NCBI GenBank assembly: GCA_033398695.1
Contig: CM065809.1
Location: 172,040,501 to 172,104,500, forward strand
Source of the DNA: Orobanche coerulescens
Lineage: Eukaryota; Streptophyta; Magnoliopsida; Lamiales; Orobanchaceae
DNA: 64,000 nucleotides
Direction of reading: 5' to 3'
Below, piece after piece: positions 21,691-33,011 of this stretch. The notes beneath the pieces are model-generated. The model did no database searches. It was not told the DNA's origin and saw only the letters and a list, made by a program, of their open reading frames with translations. Position 1 is the stretch's first letter, and every line of letters starts with the position of its first letter. Made by a program: the position numbers and the translations under genes.

Positions 21691-22511
21691 TCATACTTCT
21701 GTACGAGATGCCAACTTATCAGCTTCCTTATTCAGCACATGTACTGGTGAACCCCAAATCCGAACATGTCCTAGACTGGGCTTGTGCCCATTCGACAGTT
21801 CTGTGCGTGTTTTTGGAACTGATTTCTAAGGCACCGAGTTGAGAATGTACGCCGCTGTTTCCAAGGCGTATCCCAAAAACAAAATAGGCAAATCAGAATA
21901 ACTCATCATTGACCTAACCATCTCTAATAAAGTACGATTCCTTCATTCAGCAACACCATTTTGTTGTGGTGTACCAGGCGCTGTGAGCTGGGAAGTAATC
22001 CCCTCATGTGCCATGAAATCCGAAAACTCTCCACTAAGGTACTCGCCACCACGATCAGATCGTAGTGACTTGATACTCTATCCATGACGCTTCTTCGTTT
22101 CAGCCTTGAATTCTTTGAACTTATCAAAAATTCAGACTTACGTCGCATCAAATAGATGTATCCATATCTCGAATAATCATCTATAAACGTGATGAAATAT
22201 TCGAAATCACCCTTAGCCTGGATGTTCATTGGACCACAAACATCGGTGTGTACTAATTTCAATATATTTTGTGCACGATTTCTTTTGCTTTGGAAAGCCC
22301 TTTTAGTCATTTTCTCTTCTAGACAGGATTCGCAAATTGGAAATGACTCAACTTGGAGCGAATCCAATGGGCCATCGCTCACCAATCTTTGAATCCTTCT
22401 AAGGTTGATATGACCCAATCGTAAATGCCACAAATATGTTTGATTTATGCTCGAAGGTTCTTTTCTTTTATTAGGATTAGTCAAATAATTAAGTGATTTA
22501 TAATTATGCAA
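21691..22511 (-). pseudogene. pol (IN): Ty1/copia integrase, frameshifted
   Basis: The zinc-binding HHCC module is visible as WHLRLGHINLRRIQRLV and CESCLEEKMTKRAF. The catalytic core begins with LVHTDVCGPM (first Asp) and FITFIDDYSRYGYIYLM (second Asp region). Downstream the frame shifts several times between 22140 and 21930, including an in-frame TAG near 22079 (minus strand). The C-terminal part resumes with HVRIWGSPVHVLNKEADKL at about 21700-21780. Confidence 0.9.
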
Positions 22512-22653
22512 GGGAGCTATGCAACATTAATGATATAAAGTCCTTCATTATAAGTACTCGTGCAAACATATTCACCATTTCTTTTAATAACTGCATTATC
22601 TTCAAAAGAAACTGGATATCCATCACAATGCAATTTAGAAACTGAAATTAAAT

Positions 22654-23718
22654 TCATTCTAAATCAGGTACTAATAACATATTATTTAGGACTAGAATCC
22701 TATCATTAACTTTTAACTGCACGACTCCCACTGCAAGAGCCTTCAGCCTGGAATAGTCGTCCCAGCTAATAGTAATCTCATCCGCACTAAGTACCTTGGT
22801 TACTTGGAACCCCTGCGAGTCATAACAAACATGATCAGTGAAGCCTGAATCTACTATCCGCGAAGTGATAGAACATGCAGCCAAACATGTTTTGACTACT
22901 AGTGCATGAGATGTACCTTTCTTAGGGCAGTCACTCTTGAAATGCCCCTTTAGACCGCACTTATAGCACTTGCCGTTCGGCTTTTTGTTTACTTCGGACT
23001 GAGGAGCCTTGCCCTTATCTTTGAAGGTTGCCACTTGGTTCTGGACAACCTGCTTTTTCTTCTTTCCCCATTTGGGTTTTGAAGAACTAGCACCGGTTGC
23101 CGCAAGAATTTGATGATAACCTTGTTTGAAGAGACCTTCATCAGATTGAAGCTCTGTGAGAAGTTCCGCCAAAGTGTAAGTCCTACGATTCATATTGTAG
23201 TTAAGGCGGAACTGCTCAAAGCTTCTTGGCAAGCTGCCCAAGATAATATCGACCTGCGACTTGGCATCGATAGTGGCCCCCCGTATACTCAATTCGTTCA
23301 AATGAGACATCATTTTCAGAACATGATCCCTTACTGGAGTCCCTTCAGATATTTGGGTTGTCATCAACACACTCATTGCATTTTGCCTAGCCACCCGGTT
23401 CTAATGACCAAACATCTCGGTGAGATTTTTCATCATTTCCGCGGGTGAGGCCATCGTGTGATGCTGATTCTGCAATATATTTGTCAGTGAAGCCAAAATG
23501 TAACAACAAGCCATCTCATCAGACTTTTTCCATTTTCGGAATTCAGCCAACTCTTCCGGAGTGGCATCCGTTTCTGGTTCCAGAGGGCTTTCCTCAGTTA
23601 AAACAAATTTATACCCCTCGGCAGTCAGGACAATGTCAAGATTTCTTTTCCAGTCGGCAAAGTTAGTGCCATCAAGTTTATTTTCTTTGAGAATAACAGC
23701 TAGTGGATTGAAAGACAT
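22654..23718 (-). pseudogene. gag-pro: Ty1/copia Gag and protease, one stop/frameshift
   Basis: Gag starts at 23718 (LDGTNFADWKRNLDIVLTAE, the UBN2-type Gag N-terminus) and continues with WKKSDEMACCYILASL. A stop at about 23400 separates it from 23394-22654, which carries the rest of Gag (SLPRSFEQFRLNYNMN, LAELLTELQSDE), a basic Lys-rich stretch, the zinc knuckle CYKCGLKGHFKSDC and the protease active site IVDSGFTDHVC. The sequence is close to intact, so the element may have been mobile until the RT loss. Confidence 0.9.
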
Positions 23719-24829
23719 TTGAGAATAAAATTAAAACACCATTCATCACATAATTCGACGCAAAATATATTTAAAAACCTTAAAACACAATATATATGCA
23801 GTCAACCAACACCTCTAAAATACCGCACATGCTAGCCACGTCACTGTGGACGTTTACATATATATTTTTCAAGTAGATTTTAACGTCTTTAATTTAACTA
23901 TCTAGTCAAGATGCGTTTTGACAAGTAAAATTAATAGTTGGTTTTTCCTGGCCGTGTATTAAATTAACATAGACTCTGATGGGGAGCTTATTAATCAATA
24001 CACCTAAGTGAACACCATAATTTAACAAACTTTAAAATATTATTTAATGATAATAGTCCTACAGGTGGAGAGCTCCTATCATAAAAAATAATATTCACCT
24101 TTTTGTTTATCTAATTGAAGTTTAATACTACTGAGCTAATAATCAGCACATCCGATGTGGAGGAAGACTCTAATGTCAATGCGCATGCTAATTATTTCAC
24201 AATTTAAACAAATTATGGAGGCCAATTGGATTTTGAAAATCAATTTAAACCACTTAGTTATTTTGGAAAAATAAGGTTTTTATTTTTTCTCGTCCTAACA
24301 TGCAAGGAAACATATCACACATACATCCATACATGTCATACATAAAAACAATAAAAACCAACAAAATAAAAAATTAGATAATTAAATCTAATTATCATGG
24401 CTTTTATTCCTCGTTTTGAATAACGAGAAAATCCTCGGCTGCTTGCTCCCACTGCTTCAAGCATCTCGTCACCTCCTCCTGGTTGGGCCACAAAAAATTT
24501 CATATTTAGAAACTTTCTTCCAAGCAACATTAATTGCATAAGAAATCTCTAAACTAAATTTATTGTGCCCCAACGGACACAACGAACGGAGAATATACGA
24601 TCAGGACCATATTCCGGACGACCCGAAGCAACCCGACCCACGCTCGACCAAGGCCGATGTAATGCACTCCGCGGCCGCCATCCGCGGCAAGCCAGGTCTC
24701 GGCCGAGACCACTACTTTGGCCGAGTCCCGATCGGCAGCTGTCTGGTCTCGGTCGGTTCATCCGATCGGGACATTTTCGCGCTGGACTTCTTTTCCTTCG
24801 AACTTTTGTGTATCCAACTCGATTACAAT
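23719..24829 (-). other. Copia leader, part 1, with a GC-rich block
   Basis: Untranslated leader between gag and the insertion of solo LTR E. It is mostly AT-rich, but 24556-24800 is strikingly GC-rich with CGGCCGAG-type repeats and gives overlapping short ORFs in three frames. No protein similarity is recognised, so these are not called genes. The block could be captured foreign sequence. Confidence 0.6.
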
Positions 24830-27800
24830 TGTAAAACCCGAAATTTTTAAACTTATTAAATACCCAAAATACCCCGCAAATTTCGAACTTATGAAAAGAC
24901 GATTAATAATCTAAAACATTAAATTACGATTATAACCTAAGTATTGGAACATGTGATATGATAATAAATAATAAAATTCCACATGTACAATATTATGAAT
25001 AAGATGGGGCGATTTTAATAAATTAAAAATACAAAGATACATAAATAATTATACAGGATATACTTTGAGTAAACATGGAAAGTATTTTTGGGCCTCATCT
25101 CCTCCCAAATTCACGGCTCACACAACCCATTTACAGCTATCACAATATTTTTTTTATTTAGAACCGTATATCACAACACAAATAACGATCCCAAAAATAA
25201 TTCCTATAACCCTAACAAATAAACTACGGCTGCTATTTTCTTCTCCACTCCATTCGGTCCATTCCAAGGCTGCAAGAAGGGTCTTTGATTCGTTTGTTGG
25301 TATAGCAAAGTGCTTGATTCGTGGGGAAACAGATTTGAGGAGGTTGTGTTGGGTTCGAATTCGGGTTGGTTATATTTCTGGTCCGATTTGTTTTGCTTCC
25401 TATTCGACACGAGGTACCATCATCACCTATTGTTTTCTTGGTTATTTTGATCTCTAATAAACATATACTTCCTCCGTTCTTTTATTATTGCAACGTGTTG
25501 ACTATTACACTGTTCACATGCTCTCTTTTGACCATCTTTTGTGATTCATAGAAATGAAAAAATATAGTCATTTGAGATCTTGTTAGATTCATCGAGAAAT
25601 ATATTTTCAAAATATTAACTTTTTATAATTTTTAAAAATATAGAATTAAAGATATTAATAGTTAAAGTTGCGCATTGGCAAGCGTAAAAGTGCAGATGTT
25701 GCAATTATAGGAGAACAGTGGTAGTATAATTTGTATTGAAAACCTTGCAATGATCGACACACTTATAATAAAGTTATACGTATAAAGGTTCACATAAAAT
25801 CATAAAAACCATAAAAACCTAACGAATGGAAACCTCTATAATGGACCTATCCCTTTTGTTTTTGATTCGAATTGAAGACACATGTTATGCACCATATATA
25901 TGTCGAACTAAACCTGTTTGAATTACATCAAAAATCGTTTTGTGTATAGAGATTTATCGTTGGAATAATAAAACCGAAAACTGATCTCATAAAATTATAA
26001 GCCCTAAGTTGCTGACAGAAATTAAGGTCGGATTGAGATGGGTGAATCTTGATGATATCAACGTGTTTTTTTGAGTTTCTTGAGTCTAAAACTAAGTTTA
26101 AAGAGATTACTAACTGATCCAATTGGTTTGGAATGAATTAGAGTTGATTTGGGCATGTTTTTGAATTTTACATGATCATATGTCAAAATAGTGTTTTCAG
26201 AAAATTTCTTTAGTCGACTTGTGTGATTTTTCATGTCAAAACTGCAAAGAGTTAAGAGCTATCCTAATATATAAGTTATCCTGGAATTTTTGTAGATTTT
26301 TCTAAAATATATAAATGGGCTAAACAAATGCAAACTTTTTGCATGTTTGTGCAGTTAATTTTCTGTGTAGGTCTGGGAATATGATTTTTGTAGGGTACTT
26401 ATACTTAATAATAATATCTGGGAAAATTCAAGTAGACTTATGACATTATAGCTTCTGTGGGAATTTTGGTGAATTTTCATTTTGACTTCCGGTATGGTAT
26501 TAAAATTCGTTAAGTGGACCTAATTTTGTTATAAAACCAGTCATTTAAAGAACATGTATGTAATATATGATTTAAGATTCGTTAATAAGTATAAAATCCT
26601 AAAATGCACTTGAACATTTATCATGATATATAATTGGTCATATGTTAACCTAATTCCAATAACAAAATCATAATCACATTTATAAATGGTGTCAAGTAAT
26701 TAAGAATTCGTTATGACATTAAATGAGCTAATACGCATAAAATGAACCTAATTCGTGTAGATTCGCTGAAGAAGGAGTAACCTCTGATCTTTATATCTTC
26801 TGATGTGTTTTGCATTTTGCGGTTTGAGGTACGGATATTCTTGATACCCCCTTCTCTCTACCATTGTTATCAGTTGTTTCGTTTGTTTGATTATTCGTAC
26901 GGATATTTTTGATACCCCCTTCTCTCTACCATTGTTATCAGTTGTTTCGTTTGTTTGATTATTCGTACGGATATTCTTGATACCCCCTTCTCTCTACCAT
27001 TGTTATCAGTTGTTTCGTTTGTTTGATTAATCGTGCGGATATTCTTGATACCCCCTTCTCTCTACCATTGTTATCGGTTGTTTCGTTTGTTTTGATTATT
27101 CGTATGGATATTCTTGATACCCCCTTCTCTCTACCATTGTTATCGGTTATTTTGTTTGTTTTGATTATTCGTACGGATATTCTACCCTTTCTCAGTAAGG
27201 GTTCTGATTCTATGTACTATTGTTATTGTTTGTTTCGTATAGGTACAGATATTCTGACCTTTCTTATAAGGTTTCTCATGATCTCTTTCATATTCTGATC
27301 TGTTTAGCTTCTGATTTGATACCATTGCTATGATCCCCTTATGTTTTGAACCTTTGTTATGATCCCTTTGTTATGAACCTCTGATATGAACCTTTGCTAT
27401 GAACTTTGACTATAAACCTTTGCTATGCACTTCTGAACCATTTGATATGAACCATCTGATATGAACTGTTTTGATATGATATCTGACTCTCAGTTTGATA
27501 CCCGAGCCATTTCCCTAGCCATGAAGGTAACATGGCCGTGTCGTTGATGCACCAATGGCATGACTCTAGTGTGGTCGAGTGATGTGCCACACCGTCCCTT
27601 ATCTGTTATATGTTATGGCCACTATGATTATGATTTGTCTGCAGGGGCGTATGGATGCATCCTAGATTTGTTTCTGTATTTGTTATGATCTGTTATGATA
27701 TATTTGTCTGGTGATTGATGTTGGGTGCAATCCACGTCCTTCACATTTCTGGAGCTAGCTACTCCATTTGGTTACTGAGGACTTCCCTCATATTATTGGC

Positions 27801-28464
27801 TAATTGAGAGGTCTCCCCTCTATATGATATGAAGATATATGGTTACATCTGTTATGATATGATTTGATCTGTTTTGGACTCGTGGTGGATTACTGTCTTA
27901 CCTTTCATTATTCCTACACTCTTATTTATACCTTATGTTATTGCCCCAATGCACTATATCCTGTTATCCTTTGATTCTCCATATTCTTGTTTCAGTTGAC
28001 TCACGAGATTTGTTTAGTTGACCGTTAATCCCTTATTCATTTGACATATGACATTCTTTTCAGCAGGAGCTTATTTATTCTTTTCTTATTCTTATATACG
28101 TATCGGTTATTCGTTTGTTTATATATCTGTTTACTGAGTTTTTTAAGCTCAGCAGCATTTTCTTTTCTTCCGCGGCAGGTTATTAAGCTAGGAGCTGGGG
28201 CTATCTTTTGGTATGAGAGTAAGAGCTGAGTGCAGACTTACCCTAGACATCTTAGCTTTGACACTATGTTATTTCATTGTTTTGAGACTCAGATTATGAT
28301 GTTTCCTTCATTTGGATCCTTTTGGAACTTATGTATTGTTTAAGTCATGTTGACTTACTTTCCTTCGATATTTATGATAAGACTTCCGCTTGCGTTCTAT
28401 TATGTATGTTCTGATATGCCACCACAATGTGATACTTCTACCCTTGTCGGGTTGGGGTGTTACA
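24830..28464 (+). mobile_element. Solo LTR E of a Ty3-type element
   Basis: 3635 bp, TGTAAAACCCG...GGGTTGGGGTGTTACA, flanked by ACAAT (24825-24829) and AAAAT (28465-28469), a 4/5 match. No PBS or polypurine tract on either side and no coding sequence, so a solo LTR left by LTR-LTR recombination is the best reading. Contains a 68-bp minisatellite (26829-27238) and short GAACCTTTG(C/T)TATGA repeats at 27340-27480. It lacks the palindrome arrays seen in families A, C, G and H. Confidence 0.78.
26829..27238. repeat. 68-69 bp minisatellite in LTR E
   Basis: Five near-identical units beginning GTACGGATATTCTTGATACC at 26829, 26897, 26965, 27033 and 27102, with a partial, diverging unit from 27171. 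The first four periods are exactly 68 bases, the next 69. Confidence 0.93.
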
Positions 28465-28571
28465 AAAATTTTACAGAAATAAAATATATCGAATTTACAT
28501 CAAATTTTACAAGGAAAAATAAAGTCATTTTCTACCTGTGGGTTTTCTCACGGGAAAAACTTAATACATGC
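28465..28571 (-). other. Copia leader, part 2
   Basis: AT-rich segment between solo LTR E and solo LTR D2, ending with the CATGC target duplication. It is inferred to be copia F leader, because removing both solo LTRs makes it continuous with 23719-24829 and 29677-29881. Confidence 0.6.
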
Positions 28572-29676
28572 TGTTGTGCGGCAATTTGTACGCCTCGACG
28601 GCGATCGGTATAAGGGCTGAGCGACCGAGTTCACGACCAAATTATCTACGACGAACTTTTCAAAACGAAGGTAACAGTCCACCTTCGAGCATCTAGCGAT
28701 CGACTCTCAAGGCGATCGCCTTTTGGCACCTAGCGATCGACTCTGGTGCCCGAACCAAGACGACGGACCTGTGCCACGAACAAGGCCATCGTCCGTCAAA
28801 GTCTACGAAGACTGGATCACGAAGCAAAGGACCCGTGTGCAGATTCGCGAAAAGCGCCGCAAAACATGGATCGTTGACTCCAGCCCATCAGCAGCTATCA
28901 GTGACAAGGACGGCCTCACCTACCGACACGCCCGCCGAAAGGTCCTAAGTAGGGCCTCCCAGGACAGCGACATGAACGCGTGTTGGCCTCTCATTGGTTT
29001 GCACTTCTGGCAGCCAGCAACTTCTGCGGACTTCAAGGAGACCAACCCATGTGCTAAAGACGATTGCCCACTTATTATAATACAGCAGAGGCGATCGCCC
29101 AGCAACTCCTAGTCCTATAAATAGAGAACCTCCTGCAACTGGAGAAAGGTTCAGAAAAACGTTCACAAAGTTGACACGAAAGCTCACGACTCTCTCTTCT
29201 CGACTTTCTATCTCGAATCCATTTTAGGATTTCTCTCTCAGCACCTTTCAACCAAAAGACGGTCGACAGAGGCAAGAACTCCCTATTGTTCGGATTTGAA
29301 GAGATTCACAAGCTCAGAAGCTCAGACATTCAGCTAATACACACTGTGAGAGACCGTCGATTTCTCACAGTCGTAACAGCACTCCATCGTTGTTACAAGA
29401 ACTCACAGAGCATCATATCTGGTTCTTCCGGCAATCTTCACGCTCAATAGCTAAGATAACTAGGGTCTTTACACTCATTGTAAATGTACTCTAACATTAA
29501 TATTTATACTCCCAAGTATTTGTATTAATAATATCTCGCGAGAGCATTCAAGCCCGGGACTAACAACCCCGACAAATCTTGTGTTATTTACTTTCCCCAC
29601 GGACGTACTCTCGCATTTGTTTGTTACTAGACCATTCCAGCAATATCATCTCCGGATAATATTTTGGGTAACAACA
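28572..29676 (+). mobile_element. Solo LTR D2 (Tat-like family D)
   Basis: 1105 bp, TGTTGTGCGGC...GGGTAACAACA, with a perfect target duplication CATGC (28567-28571, 29677-29681). Related to LTR D1 (13437-14378) in the opposite orientation. TATA box CTATAAATAG at 29115-29124; GGCGATCGCC palindromes at 28709-28722 and 29089-29100, the latter just upstream of the TATA box. No internal sequence remains. Confidence 0.92.
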
Positions 29677-29881
29677 CATGCCTCAAAACCGGGCCAAATT
29701 ACCAAAACGCGTAAATAAATAAAAAACCACATAGCCATGATAATTGGATCATATTCACCCGCAAGACAATTTCTAGCAAAAATATTTCAAACATCATACT
29801 ATATGAATACTTAAATTGCTAGCAAATTAATCACAAATTAATTAAATTAAACAGAACCTAAAGACCGGCTCCGATACCAAT
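29677..29881 (-). other. Copia leader, part 3, with primer-binding site
   Basis: Segment adjacent to the 5' LTR. Minus strand ATTGGTATCGGAGCCGG (about 29865-29881) directly follows the LTR end CCAACA and is a Met-tRNA-type PBS. Confidence 0.8.
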
Positions 29882-31350
29882 TGTTGGAATATAAAACGCA
29901 GCGGAAGCCAGATAGAATCATATATTTTATGAAAGGTTTTATAAACTAACCAACATAAATAGCGGATCTATTTAGGCTTGTCAATTAATTAATTAAACTA
30001 ATTAATTAACAATTTAAATATATGTATTTCCGCAGTAGGAATTGGTAATTCATACCTTTGAAGCGAAGTGGTAAAAAAATCCCTTTCTGGTCGAGCGAAC
30101 ACCTCCTTGTGTTCTTTCTTGATCTACTTGTTTTTCTACCTCAAAGTCTTCTAACGTATATCCCGCCTAAGATCCGGATGTCGTGTGGGCAAACCGGACT
30201 ACTCGGAGAACAATATGGATCGGCCGAATTATTCCCAAGAAACACCTTACGAATTTTTTTCTCTATTTTTTTGAATATTTTAGTATTTATAAAAATATTG
30301 TGTTAGCTAAATTGTGGAATACAAGACACAAGTCAAGATCCACAATTAAACACAAGATATGAAAAAAATCGAAAATTCCTTGTTCAAGAGTGTGTAAAAT
30401 TCGCCCCCCCCCCCATATACTCCTTATATAGTTGTTTTGGGCTACTTTAGGGACCTTAAGGAGGACAAGTTAAGGACTCCCAATAGATATTTTCTTTCCA
30501 ATATTAGGACTCTTCCTAATATGAATACTCTATTAATATCAACTTAGTCCACTAAAAAGTTGATATTGCACTTCCTAGCAAAATCCCAAATTACGAAATT
30601 CGGCTCTTTTTTGAATTAATTATTTCCTGTGTTTAAGATATTCTATGTCCATTAATTAATTTAATCTACTGACAGCTTTTAATTAATTAATATATTATAC
30701 ATGAGTATACCACTCTACTTTTATTATTATATCGGAAAATTAATTCCACCTGCAGGGGTTAATATAATAATCCTTTCGAGTGCCTCAAAGGACATGATCA
30801 ACCCGACTAGTCGGGACACGATTTCTAGCTATAGTATTAATTAATATATAAATAATAATATTGCCCAAAATATCGAGCATATTGAGTCAATCATTTTGGC
30901 TCTCACCCATGATAAATCAAAGCAATAAATATTAAATATTAATCACTATAATTAAGAAAGAATAATTGTCCGAGATGTACGTTCTTCTTATAGTCACTAC
31001 AGAAGAATCTATCTCCCATCGATCCTGTTCAACGTATACCGAATATGCTAATTATATGCTAATGGTCGAGACCAACCAATCCCAAACATATATTACAACA
31101 CATAACGGTCTAATGTTATATAGGTTTTGAACTAATTATTACTATATAAAGAACCAATAATGTGATCTTCTGTGTGACACGACACACCACATTATCTACA
31201 ATATAAAGTAATTTAGACAACATTTGCATAACCATGGCGTGAATAAATATGCAAAACATGTGATAAATGAATTAAATATTCTCATAGATAAAGACCGAAA
31301 AATTAGGTAATACAAGCATAAAGTATGCTTTGATGTATACAACCCTAACA
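29882..31350 (-). repeat. 5' LTR of copia element F
   Basis: 1469 bp, the partner of 19247-20733. Followed outside by the TSD TATAT. A C-rich run at 30403-30413 is longer than in the partner LTR. Confidence 0.93.
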
Positions 31351-31355
31351 TATAT

Positions 31356-31654
31356 AAGATGAATCAAATGATAATGACTTTTTTTAAGTAAGAAATACGA
31401 ATAAATCTGAACCATCGATTTTTGTGTGATCTACGGTCCAGATTAGTTTAGACATAAAAAATATGCATCTCATGCAATAAAATGCTAAGCATTAAAATTA
31501 TGAATTATATGTATCAAAATATCGATGTATTAAAATAATGCATTTCATGCATAATTTTTCATGTGAATAAAGCTTGATCATTCATTTAATCAGATCTATA
31601 TACCAAAGTCATTCTTATTTATTAACTTAAATCACATTTCACGAGAACCACTTA

Positions 31655-31694
<40 letters not shown>

Positions 31695-32427
31695 GCAATT
31701 CATATATATTATGCGCATGCGATTTAGTTTTTGATACGTGGGAATCAATTTTTTAATACCAAATCATAAAATTGATAAGTTTTATATCACCATTCATAAA
31801 ACTATAAGTTTTTAGTACCATTTTGATTAAAAATACTAAAATACCCTCTCTTTTGTTGTAATGTTGACTTTTTTTTTATTTAATATAAACTACTTTTCTT
31901 CTCTTGTTTCTCTTTTACTTTCCTCATCTGCTCCGATCGATATTAATGTCCAACAACCAAAATCTAACTACAACATACATCAAAACAACACAACCATTTT
32001 TGACAAAGGGTCTCTCAAAAATCTTATAAAAATCACAAGATTATTCGAAAAGAAAAGTTGACGTTCAAATAGAACTTCAGTTATCGTGCTTCTGGGTTCA
32101 TAAAGAAGGTATGCATCAGTATTTGACCGCTGGAATTTTTTTTCCCGACCAGTTCTTACGGACACGATCGCTTCACACGGTGTGCAACGATCGTGTGCAA
32201 CGGTCGTGTCCAACAACCTTGAAATCGTGCGCACAACTAATGTGTTCACGACCGTTTAACACGATTGTCTACAATCGTGTGCAGCGATCGTGTTCATGGC
32301 CAGAAACGTGCACACGAACGATGCACATGGTATCATACGACCGTGTGCATCGGTCGTGTCCAAGGCAGACCGTTTTATAATATTGTTCGCTCAGTTTTCT
32401 GAATAGTTATTCATCATTTTGTAATAG
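31356..32427 (+). other. AT-rich flank and probable 5' region of the MULE gene
   Basis: No ORF of note until 32428. Holds a compound microsatellite (31655-31694). From about 32160 to 32370 it is dense with CGATCGTGTGCA-type repeats on both strands. The same motif recurs at 61280-61630 beside the MULE catalytic region, so this part is probably the MULE 5' leader. No MULE terminal inverted repeat or 9-bp TSD was recognised. Confidence 0.5.
31655..31694. repeat. Compound (AC)n(AT)n microsatellite
   Basis: About 11 AC units followed directly by about 9 AT units. Confidence 0.95.
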
Positions 32428-33011
32428 ATGTCGTGGCAGCGTATTTTGATACATCACGGTGGTCATTGGGAGCGATCGACATATGTATATGGGGACTCCT
32501 TTTTTGTCTACATCGACACGAGCAAAGTTAGTCGTGCAAACCTCTTGGGGGTTATCAGAGAGGGTTTGGGTGGTCCAAATGAGTCCGATTATAAATTATG
32601 GTACTTGACACACATGGCCAAGGGAAACAAAGTAAAAGTCCTATTACAGCGTGATACCGAGATACTTCGATTACTAGTAGAATACAATGAGGATCGTGAG
32701 GTCTATGTTGAGAACGGCAGCTCCCCCACTCCCGAGGTTAATATGAGATGTAGCAGCTCGAGAGTAGATCCCGACAACATAAATTATGACATGTCTTCCA
32801 AAGATTATCAATACGAGGAAGATGAGGAAGACGAGGAAGATGAGGAGGTGCATACATCCGAAGATGAAGATTGTTGTAAAGACTTGCTTGAGTCACTATT
32901 TGCGGAATTTCTTGCTTGGGTTCGCCAACCGGACCAAATGGATAGGATTATGAGTCGTCGGAACTTCTCATTCGATCATCAATCTGAGAGCGAGCATGGG
33001 CATCTACAATC
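32428..33011 (+). pseudogene. MULE (Mutator-like) transposase, N-terminal part, cut by LTR C2
   Basis: From Met at 32428 the frame encodes a PB1-like all-beta N-terminal domain typical of plant MULE transposases (HHGGHWERSTYVYGD, DTSKVSRANLLGVIREGLG, YKLWYLTHM, then ILRLLVEYNEDREVYVE), followed by an acidic linker (EEDEEDEEDEEVHTSEDED). LTR C2 begins at 33012 and the apparent frame runs into it before stopping. The downstream domains expected next (MuDR DNA-binding, DDE, SWIM, CCHC) are found at 60866-62943, but on the opposite strand. Origin from the same gene is an inference. Confidence 0.8.

Larger units (their letters stand above)
19247..31350 (-). mobile_element. Ty1/copia element F, RT-deleted, with two nested solo LTRs
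   Basis: LTRs at 19247-20733 and 29882-31350 (TGTTGGAATAT...CCCTAACA) with a perfect 5-bp target duplication TATAT (19242-19246, 31351-31355). Minus-strand order: LTR, PBS, long leader, gag, protease, integrase, [RT missing], RNase H, polypurine tract, LTR. Integrase before RNase H defines Ty1/copia. About 7.35 kb once solo LTRs E and D2 and their TSDs are removed. It cannot move on its own without RT. Confidence 0.95.

Noticed and set aside
24549..24834. Overlapping ORFs on both strands in a GC-rich block
   Set aside because: Lack of stops follows from GC-rich repeats; no start context, domain or coding asymmetry is visible.
31720..31830. Possible MULE terminal inverted repeat in the AT-rich segment before the MULE gene
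   Set aside because: No inverted partner or 9-bp target duplication was found within the window.
14498..33011. LTR C1 and LTR C2 as the two LTRs of one element
   Set aside because: C1 is preceded by a PPT and followed by no PBS, so it is a 3' LTR; C2 is followed by a PBS, so it is a 5' LTR. Their order is wrong for one element and their U3 arrays differ.
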